Below are positions 26,069 through 34,862 of a stretch of 64,000 bases of DNA, in pieces (positions within the stretch are counted from its first letter, which is position 1; every line of letters starts with the position of its first letter). The notes beneath the pieces are model-generated. The model saw only the letters and a program-made list of their open reading frames with translations, was not told the origin of the DNA and ran no database searches. Source of the DNA: Pseudomonas veronii (GTDB lineage: Bacteria > Pseudomonadota > Gammaproteobacteria > Pseudomonadales > Pseudomonadaceae); the NCBI RefSeq assembly GCF_001439695.1, contig NZ_JYLL01000007.1:1-64000 (forward strand), written 5' to 3'. The position numbers and the translations under genes were made by a program.

Positions 26069-26827
26069 ATGACCCGCAAAATCGCACTGATCACCGGCGC
26101 CAGCCGCGGCTTGGGTAGAAGCGCCGCGTTGCGCCTGGCCGCACAAGGCGTGGATATCATCGGCACTTACCACAGCCAGGCGGATGAAGCCCAGGCAGTG
26201 GTCGAGCAGATCGAACAATGGGGTGGCCGCGCCGCCATGCTGAAACTGGATGTGAGCCAGAGCGCCACCTTCGACGCGTTCGTCGAAGCCGTCGGCGGCG
26301 TGCTCAAGCGTGTTTTCGCACGGGATGATTTCGACTTTCTGATCAACAACGCCGGTATCGGCATCCACGCCAGCTTTGCCGAGACCAGCGAAGCGCAGTT
26401 CGACCAACTGGTCGCGATTCAATTCAAAGGCCCGTTTTTCCTGACCCAGAAACTGCTGCCGCTGATCCGTGACGGTGGCCGCATCCTCAATATCTCCAGC
26501 GGCCTCGCCCGTTTCAGCCTGCCCGGCTATGCCGCGTATGCGGCGATGAAAGGCGCCATGGAAGTGCTGACCCGCTACCAGGCCAAAGAACTCGGCGCGC
26601 GCGGTATCAGCGTCAACATCCTCGCGCCTGGCGCCATCGAAACCGACTTCGGCGGCGGTGCCGTGCGCGACAACGCCAACCTCAACGCGATGGTCGCCAA
26701 TAACACCGCCCTGGGCCGCGCCGGGTTACCGGATGATATCGGCGGGGCCATTGCCAGCCTGCTGGCGGACGGTAGCCACTGGATCACCGGCCAGCGGATC
26801 GAGGCTTCGGGCGGCATGTTTCTGTAA
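26069..26827 (+). CDS. Short-chain dehydrogenase/reductase
   Basis: 252 residues. Cofactor motif TGASRGLGRS (TGxxxGxG, residues about 10-20), NNAGIG, the catalytic Ser in NISSGLA, and the YxxxK pair in YAAYAAMKGAME are all present. The C-terminal GQRIEASGGMFL is the usual SDR end. AGAGG precedes the ATG. Substrate unknown; the divergent LysR neighbour suggests inducible expression. The last 102 bases overlap the PACE gene on the other strand. Confidence 0.9.
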   Translation: MTRKIALITGASRGLGRSAALRLAAQGVDIIGTYHSQADEAQAVVEQIEQWGGRAAMLKLDVSQSATFDAFVEAVGGVLKRVFARDDFDFLINNAGIGIHASFAETSEAQFDQLVAIQFKGPFFLTQKLLPLIRDGGRILNISSGLARFSLPGYAAYAAMKGAMEVLTRYQAKELGARGISVNILAPGAIETDFGGGAVRDNANLNAMVANNTALGRAGLPDDIGGAIASLLADGSHWITGQRIEASGGMFL

Positions 26828-27238
26828 GAGCTTTTCGCGCATCACGTCGTAGCCCCAGTGGTACACGTAGGTGTACGGCAGGAAAAACAGCAACACGCCG
26901 ATATCGAGAATAAACGCCTGCAGCAGGCTGATGTTCAGCCACGCGGCAATCAACGGCACGCACATCAGGACCAGCCCGCCTTCAAACAGCAAGGCGTGCA
27001 GCACCCGGGTCCAGCCGTTGTTGGCCAGTTGCAGGCGTGCCTTGAGGCGGTCGAACAGGCCGTTGAAAATCACGTTCCAGGTCAGCGCCATCAGGCTGAT
27101 TGCCAGGGTGACCATGCCCATTTCCACGGCGGGCTTGTCCATGATCCACGCCAGCAACGGCGTGCAGATCAACAACGCCAGGGCCTCGAAACCGATGGCC
27201 TGGCACACACGTTCAGTAATCGACTTGGTAGGGTTCAT
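26726..27238 (-). CDS. PACE-family efflux protein
   Basis: 170 residues with the tandem bacterial-transmembrane-pair layout of AceI-like proton-driven chlorhexidine/diamine exporters: helix 1 (FEALALLICTPLLAWIM), helix 2 with the conserved LTWNVIFNGLFD, helix 3 (LHALLFEGGLVLMCVPLIAA, with the key Glu) and helix 4 ending in FLPYTYVYHWGYD. Family members are usually about 145 residues; here about 30 extra C-terminal residues are encoded antisense to the end of the SDR gene. A LysR gene lies divergently upstream at 27326, as is common for PACE genes. Confidence 0.88.
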   Translation of the reverse strand: MNPTKSITERVCQAIGFEALALLICTPLLAWIMDKPAVEMGMVTLAISLMALTWNVIFNGLFDRLKARLQLANNGWTRVLHALLFEGGLVLMCVPLIAAWLNISLLQAFILDIGVLLFFLPYTYVYHWGYDVMREKLLQKHAARSLDPLAGDPVATVRQQAGNGPADIIR

Positions 27239-27280
27239 GCCCCGGCTCCGTGAGTGACTGTGTTGCCATCATTGCGCTTT

Positions 27281-27290
27281 GTATCGATAC
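27281..27290. promoter_or_regulatory. Palindrome in the PACE / lysR divergent region
   Basis: GTATCGATAC is a perfect 10-bp palindrome in the 87-base space between the two start codons; ATCGAT recurs 20 bases on. A candidate operator only. Confidence 0.3.
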
Positions 27291-27325
27291 TTCATAACCA
27301 ATAACCATCGATAAAGGCGATAGTC

Positions 27326-28180
27326 ATGGCCTCCCATGAAGTGCTCCAGGCCTTTGTTCAGGCCGCGACCCAAGGCTCGTTTTCTGCGGCGGCACGCAAG
27401 CTGGGCAAGAGCCAGTCCACCGTCAGCGCGGCGGTGGCGAGCCTGGAGATTGACCTCGATGTGCTGCTGTTCGACCGCAGCAGCCGCAAGCCGACGCTGA
27501 CCGCCGCTGGCCACGTGCTGCTGCAACGCGCCGAGCAGGTGCTGGAGGCGAGCAGTCGGCTGGCGTTGGCGGCAAGTCAGCTATCCCAGGGGTTGGAGGC
27601 GAAAGTGACGATTGCGATGTCCGACACCTACCAGTCGGAGCGCTTCGAGCTTGCGCTCAAGGCCTTTGAGCAACGCTACCCCGACCTGGAACTGGAATGG
27701 CTGATCGCCGAGTGCGAAGACCTGATAGCCCTGGTGCAAAGTGGCCGGGCCCAGATTGCCCTGGTGGAGGCCCAGGAGGTTTACCCACCCGACCTGAGCC
27801 GTTCGCCGGTGGAAGAGCGCACCGAAATTGCCCTGTTCGTCGCGCCCACGCACCCCTTGGCCAGCCTGGAAAGCGTCAACCAACAGGTGTTGCAGCAACA
27901 CCGTGAGCTGCGCCTGGCGAGCATCATCAACCCGAATGAAACCCGCCCCATGGGCCGCGTCTGGTCGGCGCCGAGTTTTCTGATGCTGATGGAAATGGCC
28001 CAGCTCGGTTTTGGCTGGGCCGCACTGCCGCGCTGGTTGGTGGAACGCTTTGGCAATGCCGGGCTGATTGAACTGAGCGTGCGCAGTTGGCCGCGCTCGG
28101 TGGCGGTGGATGCGCTGTGGTCGCGGCAATATCCGCCGGGGCCTGCGGGGAGTTGGTTGTTGGGGCAGATGCTCGATTGA
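27326..28180 (+). CDS. LysR-family regulator divergent from the PACE gene
   Basis: 284 residues, slightly short for the family. HTH SFSAAARKLGKSQSTVSAAV in the first 40 residues; effector domain with EMAQLGFGWAALPRWLVERF. Its position beside the PACE efflux gene, in the same divergent setting as AceR and AceI in Acinetobacter, suggests that it controls the exporter in response to a drug or polyamine. Confidence 0.85.
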   Translation: MASHEVLQAFVQAATQGSFSAAARKLGKSQSTVSAAVASLEIDLDVLLFDRSSRKPTLTAAGHVLLQRAEQVLEASSRLALAASQLSQGLEAKVTIAMSDTYQSERFELALKAFEQRYPDLELEWLIAECEDLIALVQSGRAQIALVEAQEVYPPDLSRSPVEERTEIALFVAPTHPLASLESVNQQVLQQHRELRLASIINPNETRPMGRVWSAPSFLMLMEMAQLGFGWAALPRWLVERFGNAGLIELSVRSWPRSVAVDALWSRQYPPGPAGSWLLGQMLD

Positions 28181-28234
28181 GTTCGTCCAGAGCAGGCAGC
28201 GCTTGGTGGTCCCACAGTGGAAATGCGTTGGACG

Positions 28235-29452
28235 CTAGATCGGGGTCAGGCTGGCCAGGCGGCGTGCGAGGAAGTGCTTTTCCGGGGTTTGCCGGGTCAG
28301 AGACAGGGCTTTTTCATACGCCAGCCGCGCCTCGTCCAGCCGCCCCAATTGTCGGCAGAATTCGCCACGCGCCGAATGCGCCAGGTGATAGTCCAGCAAT
28401 TCGCCCCGCGCCAGAATCGCCTCCACCTGTTGCAACCCGGCCAACGGCCCATCGCGCATGGCCAGCGCCACTGCGCGGTTCAGTTCGATCACGGGCGACG
28501 GCACGGTGCGGAGCAACACATCGTATAGCCCGACAATCTGCGGCCAGTCGGTGTGCTCGGCACTCGGCGCTTCGGCATGTACCGCCGCAATCGCCGCCTG
28601 TAAGCCATAGGGCCCAAAGCGCCGGGTCGTCAGCGCTTGCTCCACCAGCGCACAGCCTTCGGCAATCAGGGACGCATCCCACAATGCTCGGTCCTGTTCG
28701 TCCAAGAGCACCAATTCGCCGCCGGCCGAGGTCCGCGCCGGGCGGCGCGACTCGTGCAGCAGCATCAATGCCAGCAAGCCCATGACTTCCGGCTCCGGCA
28801 GCAACTCCAGCAACAAACGGCCGAGGCGGATGGCTTCACGGGTCAGGTCGTCGCGCGTGAGATCCGCGCCCATCGACGCCGAGTAGCCTTCGTTGAACAC
28901 CAGGTAAATCACACGCAGCACGCTGTCGAGGCGCTCGGGCAATTCGGCCAGCGACGGCACCTGATAGGGAATCTTCGCCTCGCGGATCTTGCCCTTGGCC
29001 CGCACGATCCGCTGGGCGATGGTGGCCGGCGGGACCAGAAAGGCGCGGGCGATTTCTTCGGTGGTCAGGTCGCAGATTTCACGCAAGGTCAACGGCACTT
29101 GGGCGTCAGCCGCCAGCGCCGGGTGGCAGCAGGTGAAGATCAGGCGCAGGCGGTCGTCTTCCACGTCTTCGTCGTCCCAATCGGCCGCTGCCAGCGCATC
29201 GGCCTGCGCCTGCAATAACGGGGTGAAACGGGCCTGGCGGCGCAGGCGATCGATGGCCTTGAAGCGCCCGGTCGAGACCAGCCACGCCCGTGGATTGCTC
29301 GGCACGCCGTCGTGCTCCCAGCGCTGCATGGCGACCAGGAACGCCTCGTGCAGCGCTTCCTCGGCCAGGTCGAAATCGCCGAGCAAGCGAATCAGCGTCG
29401 CCAGCACGCGCCGTGATTCGCGGCGGTAAATCGTCTCGATCGGAGGGGTCAA
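28235..29452 (-). CDS. ECF42-type RNA polymerase sigma factor with C-terminal helical-repeat domain
   Basis: 405 residues. Sigma region 2 is at about 10-75 (DFDLAEEALHEAFLVAMQRW, then PRAWLVSTGRFKAIDRLRR) and region 4 at about 110-165 (LTTEEIARAFLVPPATIAQR). The remaining 230 residues form a helical TPR-like extension with INRAVALAMRDGPLAGL-type sequence (here LNRAVALAMRDGPLAGLQQV), the hallmark of ECF42. No anti-sigma gene is present; instead a DGPF (YciI-like) protein is encoded upstream, the constant partner of this group. The start is a TTG at 29452, overlapping the stop of a 29-codon leader ORF, so translation is probably coupled. Confidence 0.88.
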   Translation of the reverse strand: MTPPIETIYRRESRRVLATLIRLLGDFDLAEEALHEAFLVAMQRWEHDGVPSNPRAWLVSTGRFKAIDRLRRQARFTPLLQAQADALAAADWDDEDVEDDRLRLIFTCCHPALAADAQVPLTLREICDLTTEEIARAFLVPPATIAQRIVRAKGKIREAKIPYQVPSLAELPERLDSVLRVIYLVFNEGYSASMGADLTRDDLTREAIRLGRLLLELLPEPEVMGLLALMLLHESRRPARTSAGGELVLLDEQDRALWDASLIAEGCALVEQALTTRRFGPYGLQAAIAAVHAEAPSAEHTDWPQIVGLYDVLLRTVPSPVIELNRAVALAMRDGPLAGLQQVEAILARGELLDYHLAHSARGEFCRQLGRLDEARLAYEKALSLTRQTPEKHFLARRLASLTPI

Positions 29453-29538
29453 TCGGGCAGATCCTGGGTCACCGGGCGATTGGGCGCGTCGCCCCCAGGT
29501 TTGATGGACCTTTCACATTCGGCAGGTTGAGTGTTCAT
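29449..29538 (-). CDS. 29-codon leader ORF upstream of the ECF sigma gene
   Basis: ATG at 29538 preceded by a perfect AGGAGG seven bases away, the best ribosome-binding site in this operon. The peptide begins MNTQPAECERSIKPGG and ends at a TGA (29449-29451) that overlaps the TTG start of the sigma gene (TTGA). The sigma TTG itself has no good ribosome-binding site. This layout is expected for translational coupling. No match to a known peptide is claimed; it may have no function beyond delivering ribosomes. Confidence 0.55.
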   Translation of the reverse strand: MNTQPAECERSIKPGGDAPNRPVTQDLPD

Positions 29539-29570
29539 GGGTAAACCTCCTGTTTATGGGTGTTTTGTGT

Positions 29571-29915
29571 TCAGAGATTCAATTGGCGCACGGGGCGTAC
29601 TTCCACACTGCCGACCCGGGCCGCCGGAATGCCGCCGGCGACCTGGAGCGCTTCGTTCAAGTCCCGGGCTTCGATCAGGTAAAACCCGGCCAGCTGCTCC
29701 TTGGTTTCGGCAAACGGCCCGTCGGTGATCGACAGCTTGCCATTGCGCATACGCACAGTGGTGGCGGTGCTCACCGACTCCAGCGGCTCGGCGGCGAGCA
29801 TGCGCCCGCTCTTTTGGACGGACTGCGCGTAGGCGAAGCACTCCGGGTCGGCCGGGCTGTCCGGCGCGGTGTGCAGCACCTGTTCGTTGCTGTAGATCAG
29901 GCACAGGTATTTCAT
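29571..29915 (-). CDS. YciI-like DGPF-domain protein, ECF42 partner
   Basis: 114 residues with the YCII fold and the family signature ITDGPFAETKEQLAGFYLIE. DGPF proteins accompany ECF42 sigma factors in almost all genomes where they occur and are thought to belong to their regulon. The gene lies just upstream of the sigma leader ORF on the same strand, in one operon with the SnoaL-like gene at 29958. Confidence 0.88.
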   Translation of the reverse strand: MKYLCLIYSNEQVLHTAPDSPADPECFAYAQSVQKSGRMLAAEPLESVSTATTVRMRNGKLSITDGPFAETKEQLAGFYLIEARDLNEALQVAGGIPAARVGSVEVRPVRQLNL

Positions 29916-29957
29916 GGCGTTCTCCGTTTTCGGACTACTGACTATAGTTCGCGGGGC

Positions 29958-30377
29958 TCAAGGTTTCAGGTCGAACAGCGCGACGCCTGTGGCCATGTCG
30001 AAGGGGGCCGACCAATGCTCATGCACCACCTTCCATTGGCCGTCGACACGCTGGTAACCGACGGTGACGCGCATCCAGCAGGTCTTGAGCACGCCGTCCG
30101 GGCCGGTGCCACCGCAGTGAGCCAGCCAATGGGCAAAGGCGCTGTTGTCGGCGGCGACGATATGCAACTCATGGAAGTCGAACACACCGGGGCCGGGGCA
30201 GACTTCCATGCACGCCTGCCAGTGCGCGCGGTAGGCCGCCTTGCCCTTGAACTGCAGGGCGCTAACCGCGTCGAACGCGATGATATCGTCGGCGTAAAAG
30301 CTGACAATCTTATCGATGTCCTTGGCGACGACGGCTTGTTTCCATTGTTTGATCAGGGTGTGGATTGCAGTGTTCAT
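29958..30377 (-). CDS. SnoaL/NTF2-like protein (SgcJ/YybH type)
   Basis: 139 residues forming one NTF2-like barrel: IVSFYADDIIAFDAVSALQF, HWQACMEVCPGPGVFDFHEL, a WMRVTVGYQRVDGQWKVVHE segment and a final HEHWSAPFD. Such proteins are small-molecule isomerases, hydrolases or ligand-binding proteins. It is the first gene of the small operon with the DGPF protein and the ECF42 sigma factor, so it is a likely member of that regulon. Confidence 0.83.
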   Translation of the reverse strand: MNTAIHTLIKQWKQAVVAKDIDKIVSFYADDIIAFDAVSALQFKGKAAYRAHWQACMEVCPGPGVFDFHELHIVAADNSAFAHWLAHCGGTGPDGVLKTCWMRVTVGYQRVDGQWKVVHEHWSAPFDMATGVALFDLKP

Positions 30378-30521
30378 GGCGATACTCCTGGGGGGTGAAA
30401 ATCTTCAGAGACACCCTTAGTCGAATGGCCCGCCGCCCGATCGACAGCGCGCTGAAAAAAAATCTCGCAGCGTGCAAACCCGATAGACTGCGCCCTTCTT
30501 TGCAGCCGTTCGGACGCCCCG

Positions 30522-31016
30522 ATGCAAACCCGCCTTGTCGCCTACGAGGCGCTGAACGCTGTGCAAACACAGCAAGTCGGCGCGATCGAAGTTCACCCTG
30601 AGCAGTTGCCGTTTTGCGGCGACATGTATTGCGCACTCAACACCCTGCTGGTCAACCCCAGCCCCGGCATCAAAGGCTTTGCGCTGCTGGCCGACGATGT
30701 GCCCGTGGCCTTCCTCCTGCTCAAATGCCCGCCATGCCTGCCCCATTGGGCCGATGCCCACAGCGCCACGCTGCACGCGTTGCAGGTGGATCGCAGCCAA
30801 CAGGGCCGGGGATTTGGCAAAGCCTGCCTGCAGGCGCTACCCGCGGCGGCGCTTCAGGCCTGGCCGCAGATCAAGGCGCTGGAGTTGTCGGTGGACACGC
30901 ACAATGTCGCGGCGATGGGCTTGTACCTGGGGCTGGGCTGGGTGGATCGCGGGGAGGCGTACAAAGGGCGGGTCGGGTATGAGCGCCGTTTGAGTCGGGG
31001 CTTGGAGCCGCAGTAG
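30522..31016 (+). CDS. GNAT-family N-acetyltransferase
   Basis: 164 residues. The acetyl-CoA binding segment VDRSQQGRGFGKACLQA (Q/RxxGxG/A) is at about 88-104 and a typical LSVDTHNVAAMGLYLGLGW C-terminal motif follows. The substrate is not predictable. It is divergent from the SnoaL/YciI/sigma operon with 144 bases between, and is convergent to the GyrI-like gene. Confidence 0.85.
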   Translation: MQTRLVAYEALNAVQTQQVGAIEVHPEQLPFCGDMYCALNTLLVNPSPGIKGFALLADDVPVAFLLLKCPPCLPHWADAHSATLHALQVDRSQQGRGFGKACLQALPAAALQAWPQIKALELSVDTHNVAAMGLYLGLGWVDRGEAYKGRVGYERRLSRGLEPQ

Positions 31017-31083
31017 ATGTCACGTTGAGATGACAGCGACCAACGCTTGAGGGGACGCTGGATCATGAGCATTCCCGCGCAGG

Positions 31084-31118
31084 AAAAACGGCCGAAGAGT
31101 CGCCATCATCTTCGGCCG
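31084..31118 (-). terminator. Terminator of the GyrI-like gene
   Basis: Read on the minus strand, CGGCCGAAGA and TCTTCGGCCG form a perfect 10-bp stem with a 10-base loop followed by five T residues, 6 bases after the stop codon at 31124. Confidence 0.85.
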
Positions 31119-31123
31119 GCGTT

Positions 31124-31609
31124 TCAGGCCTTTGCTTCCACAGGCAGCCAGACCTCCACGGTGCCGAGGCCCTTTCTCACATCAAAATCCGCGCTGTACC
31201 GCTCGAAATCCACGCCGGCAACCTTGTACCCGGAATGCGGCAACCATTCGAACATGATCCGCTCGTAGGTCTGCGGCAACGCGTGTACCTCACCGTAGTG
31301 CGCGAACACGGCATAGTGATGCGGCGGGATTTCGATGAACTCGAAATTGCTCGGCACATCACCCTTGGCGGGGACTTCAACCCCTGCGATGTAGTCGAAC
31401 TCATCGTGTCTGGGGTTATGACAAACCCCGTAGGTAAAGCCGCCCAAACGCTTTTTGATGTACTTGACGCTCTCGTCAAACACGCCCCACAACTTGGGAA
31501 TATCCCCGGTGGTGGCCTTCGAATAATGCCCTTGCACCCCGGCGATCACCAAGGCCTTGCCCTCTTCCATGCGCGGCTCTAACGGTTGTTGCGTCTGCTG
31601 ATCCATCTG
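31124..31609 (-). CDS. GyrI-like / AraC effector-binding domain protein
   Basis: 161 residues from ATG 31609, which has AAGGAG 9 bases before it. The single domain, with ALVIAGVQGHYSKATTGDIP, a GVCHNPRHDEFDYIAGVEV strand and a final WLPHSGYKVAGVDFERY, is the SHS2-type GyrI-like fold. Stand-alone members bind or hydrolyse small cyclic or toxic ligands. No HTH is present, so it is not itself a regulator. Function beyond ligand binding is not known. Confidence 0.83.
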   Translation of the reverse strand, partial: QMDQQTQQPLEPRMEEGKALVIAGVQGHYSKATTGDIPKLWGVFDESVKYIKKRLGGFTYGVCHNPRHDEFDYIAGVEVPAKGDVPSNFEFIEIPPHHYAVFAHYGEVHALPQTYERIMFEWLPHSGYKVAGVDFERYSADFDVRKGLGTVEVWLPVEAKA

Positions 31610-31802
31610 AACAGTCTCCTTCTTATGAGAGAACAAACCCGTATTGAGTATAGGGGTATATCCGGATTGCACTGCATGTAGAAATTTTTCCTACGCATCT
31701 GGACAACTGGCCATCATCAACCGTATTGTCTGCCCCGCAGGCCACCGCAGTGGCCGACGTCGCTCGGACGGTTCCGGGCGCTTACGTACTCTCGAGGCAA
31801 CA

Positions 31803-33020
31803 ATGGCCGACCAAGGTTTGCCGCGCCGCTTTGCGCGCATAGATCGACTCCCCCCCTACGTTTTCAATATCACTGCCGAGCTGAAGATGGCTGCGCGTCG
31901 GCGCGGCGAAGACATCATCGACTTGAGCATGGGCAACCCTGACGGCCCGACCCCACCACATATCGTGGAAAAAATGGTCACCGTCGCCCAGCGTGAAGAC
32001 ACCCACGGCTACTCCACCTCCAAAGGCATTCCGCGCCTGCGCCGGGCGATTTCGCGCTGGTACAAGGACCGTTATGAAGTGGATATCGACCCCGAGTCGG
32101 AAGCCATCGTCACCATCGGTTCCAAGGAAGGCCTGGCGCACTTGATGCTGGCCACCCTGGACCAGGGCGACACCGTACTGGTGCCCAACCCGAGCTACCC
32201 GATTCATATCTACGGTGCCGTGATTGCCGGCGCCCAGGTGCGTTCGGTGCCGTTGATTCCGGGCGTGGACTTTTTCGCCGAGCTGGAACGGGCGATTCGC
32301 GGTTCGATTCCCAAGCCGAAGATGATGATCCTGGGGTTCCCGTCCAACCCGACCGCGCAGTGCGTGGAGCTGGATTTCTTCGAGCGGGTGATCGCCCTGG
32401 CCAAGCAGTACGACGTGCTGGTGGTGCATGACCTGGCCTACGCCGACATCGTCTACGACGGCTGGAAAGCCCCGTCGATCATGCAGGTGCCGGGCGCCAA
32501 GGACATTGCGGTGGAGTTTTTCACCCTGTCCAAGAGCTACAACATGGCCGGCTGGCGCATTGGTTTCATGGTGGGCAACGCAGAACTGGTCAACGCCCTG
32601 GCGCGGATCAAGAGCTACCACGACTACGGCACCTTCACCCCGCTGCAAGTGGCGGCGATTGCCGCGCTGGAAGGCGACCAACAGTGCGTGAAAGACATCG
32701 CCGAGCAGTACCGCCAGCGCCGCAATGTACTGGTCAAAGGCCTGCATGAGTTGGGCTGGATGGTGGAGAATCCCAAGGCGTCGATGTACGTCTGGGCCAA
32801 GATCCCCGAAGCGTATGCCGCCATGGGCTCGCTGGAATTTGCCAAGAAGCTGCTGCTGGAAGCCAAGGTGTGCGTGTCGCCGGGGATTGGCTTTGGTGAA
32901 TATGGCGACGACCATGTGCGCTTTGCGCTGATCGAGAACCAGGACCGGATTCGCCAGGCGGTACGCGGGATTCGCGGGATGTTCAGGGCGGATGGCTTGG
33001 TGCCCAGGACTGGAGTCTGA
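31803..33020 (+). CDS. alaC: Alanine transaminase AlaC
   Basis: 405 residues from ATG 31803 (GAGG before it); the open frame extends to 31644. It is a fold-type I aminotransferase with [10 protein letters not shown] near the start, NPSYPIH, the NPTAQ substrate-loop motif, [11 protein letters not shown], and the PLP Lys in [16 protein letters not shown]. The N-terminal [19 protein letters not shown] is characteristic of AlaC (YfdZ), which makes alanine from pyruvate and glutamate. In the genus this gene is often beside thrH/hom, but not here. A hairpin follows the stop. Confidence 0.88.
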   Translation: MADQGLPRRFARIDRLPPYVFNITAELKMAARRRGEDIIDLSMGNPDGPTPPHIVEKMVTVAQREDTHGYSTSKGIPRLRRAISRWYKDRYEVDIDPESEAIVTIGSKEGLAHLMLATLDQGDTVLVPNPSYPIHIYGAVIAGAQVRSVPLIPGVDFFAELERAIRGSIPKPKMMILGFPSNPTAQCVELDFFERVIALAKQYDVLVVHDLAYADIVYDGWKAPSIMQVPGAKDIAVEFFTLSKSYNMAGWRIGFMVGNAELVNALARIKSYHDYGTFTPLQVAAIAALEGDQQCVKDIAEQYRQRRNVLVKGLHELGWMVENPKASMYVWAKIPEAYAAMGSLEFAKKLLLEAKVCVSPGIGFGEYGDDHVRFALIENQDRIRQAVRGIRGMFRADGLVPRTGV

Positions 33021-33031
33021 CTGCGAACTGT

Positions 33032-33053
33032 AATGGGGCATTCATGCCCCATT
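33032..33053. terminator. Hairpin between alaC and a convergent small gene
   Basis: AATGGGGCA, TTCA loop, TGCCCCATT: a perfect 9-bp stem, 11 bases after the alaC stop. The T-run is poor on both strands, so termination strength is uncertain. Confidence 0.5.
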
Positions 33054-33064
33054 ATCTTGAAAGA

Positions 33065-33346
33065 CTACTTCACGACAAATTTTCGCTCGGTACTACCTGA
33101 AACCACCGGAAAAGAAACATAAGCCGAGATGTGGTGGGCGCCCGGAGTCATAACGACGGTGAGCGACCAATTATGTCCGATAGCAACGGCAACTCCCAAC
33201 TTACCAGTCGAGTCCTCCACTGTTACCGTGGCACCTTCCAGGGGTACTAACCCGGAGATGGTGACAGGGCTAGGGACAGTCGTATTGGCTGCCGGCGCCT
33301 GGATTTGAGGCGGCAGTGCCTGCGTGGGTTCATTTTCCTTGGTCAT
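33065..33346 (-). CDS. Small Ig-like fold protein
   Basis: 93 residues. After a polar N-terminus with a Pro/Gln/Ala-rich stretch, the rest reads as a single beta-sandwich: VTISGLVPLEGATVTVEDST, then IGHNWSLTVVMTPGAHHISA and a final SGSTERKFVVK. This is the pattern of bacterial Ig-like modules seen in adhesins, but here a single stand-alone domain without a signal peptide. GC content is lower than in the flanking genes. The start at 33346 has AAGGA 7 bases before it. Role unknown. Confidence 0.65.
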   Translation of the reverse strand: MTKENEPTQALPPQIQAPAANTTVPSPVTISGLVPLEGATVTVEDSTGKLGVAVAIGHNWSLTVVMTPGAHHISAYVSFPVVSGSTERKFVVK

Positions 33347-33454
33347 GGCCATTTCCTTTTCTGAATTACATTTGGGGTTTCATTCCCTCATATTCAGAAA
33401 AAACCCGGACCTGTGAAAAGTACCAGTTACGACAAGCGGTATTCGCGGTCGCTG

Positions 33455-34807
33455 TCACACCACCAACGACAGCAACATGATGAAAATCAGTGCCACCACC
33501 GACAAGATGGTCTCCATCGCCGTCCAGGTCTTGAACGTCTCGGCCACGGTCATGTTGAAGTACTGCTTCACCAGCCAGAACCCCGCATCGTTGACGTGAG
33601 ACAGGATCAACGAACCCGCCCCCGTCGCCAACACCAGTAGCTCGCGGTTAACCCCCGGAATCATGCCTACCACCGGCACCACGATGCCTGCGCCAGTGAT
33701 GGTCGCGACTGTCGCCGAACCGGTCGCCACCCGAATCACCGCCGCCACCAGCCACGCCAGCAGGATCGGGTTGATCTGCGCGTTCACCGCCATATGGCCG
33801 ATCACGTCGCCCACGCCGCTGGTCACCAGCATCTGTTTGAAACCACCACCGGCACCGATGATCAGGATGATCGCGGCGGTCGGCGCCAGGCTGGCGTCGA
33901 GCAACTTGAGGATCTGCTTGGAGTGGATGCCCTGGCGATGACCGAAGGTGTACAGCGACAGCAGCAACGCCAGCAGCAAGGCACTGATCGGGTGACCGAT
34001 CATGTCCATCCAGTTGCGCACCACATGACCGTCGGCCAAGGCGATGTCGGCGAAGGTTTTCAGCAGCATCAGGAACACCGGCAGCAACACGGTGATCAGG
34101 GTGATGCTGAAGCTCGGCAGCGTCTTGTGCTCCGACTCGCGGGCCAGTTGGTCGATCAGTTCCTGGGACGGGTTGCCCGGGATGTACTTGGCGATAAACG
34201 TACCGAAGATCGGGCCGGCGATGATGGCGGTCGGCAGTGCGACGATCAGGCCGTACAGAATGGTCTTGCCGATGTCCGCGCCAAACACGCCGATGGCCAG
34301 CAGCGGGCCCGGGTGCGGTGGCACCAGGCCATGGACCGCCGACAGGCCGGCGAGCAGCGGGATGCCGATCTTGATCAGCGACACGCCGGTACGGCGCGCG
34401 ACGATAAACACCAGCGGGATCAGCAACACAAAGCCGATCTCGAAGAACAGCGGGATACCCACCAGGAACGCGGCGAACATCATCGCCCACTGGACCTTTT
34501 CCTTGCCGAAGGCGCGGATCAGGGTCTGGGCGATCTGATCGGCACCGCCAGATTCGGCCATCATCTTGCCGAGCATCGTACCCAGCGCGAGGATAATGCC
34601 GACAAAGCCGAGCACCCCGCCGAAGCCGTCCTGGAAGGCCTTGATGATCTTGTCCACGGGCATGCCCGAGGTCAGGCCAAGGAAGCCGGCGGCGATGATC
34701 AACGCGATAAACGGGTGAACCTTGAACTTGGTGATCAAGAAGATCAGACCAATGATAGTGACCACTGCATCAAGCAGCAGGTAGGACTCGTGGGACATGC
34801 CAAACAT
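33455..34807 (-). CDS. gntP: Gluconate:H+ symporter (GntP family)
   Basis: 450 residues with about 12-14 membrane helices. GntP features are visible: FKVHPFIALIIAAGFLGL, the conserved GLVPPHPGPLLAIGVFGADI loop and IIGAGGGFKQMLVTSGVGD. It imports gluconate made in the periplasm by glucose dehydrogenase, feeding the Entner-Doudoroff route (known in Pseudomonas as GnuT). An operator for the GntR-type repressor lies 56 bases upstream, and an A-rich Hfq/Crc-type motif lies just before its ribosome-binding site. Confidence 0.9.
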   Translation of the reverse strand: MFGMSHESYLLLDAVVTIIGLIFLITKFKVHPFIALIIAAGFLGLTSGMPVDKIIKAFQDGFGGVLGFVGIILALGTMLGKMMAESGGADQIAQTLIRAFGKEKVQWAMMFAAFLVGIPLFFEIGFVLLIPLVFIVARRTGVSLIKIGIPLLAGLSAVHGLVPPHPGPLLAIGVFGADIGKTILYGLIVALPTAIIAGPIFGTFIAKYIPGNPSQELIDQLARESEHKTLPSFSITLITVLLPVFLMLLKTFADIALADGHVVRNWMDMIGHPISALLLALLLSLYTFGHRQGIHSKQILKLLDASLAPTAAIILIIGAGGGFKQMLVTSGVGDVIGHMAVNAQINPILLAWLVAAVIRVATGSATVATITGAGIVVPVVGMIPGVNRELLVLATGAGSLILSHVNDAGFWLVKQYFNMTVAETFKTWTAMETILSVVALIFIMLLSLVV

Positions 34808-34820
34808 GGGGGTCTCTCCT

Positions 34821-34836
34821 GTTTGTTGTTGTTATT
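34821..34836 (-). promoter_or_regulatory. Hfq/Crc-type A-rich motif before gntP
   Basis: Read on the mRNA strand: AATAACAACAACAAAC, an unbroken run of AAN triplets directly before the gntP ribosome-binding site (AGGAGAG). Such sites bind Hfq with Crc and repress translation when a preferred carbon source is present. Confidence 0.6.
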
Positions 34837-34862
34837 AAAGCGGGTGTTGAATTTGTTGTCGG

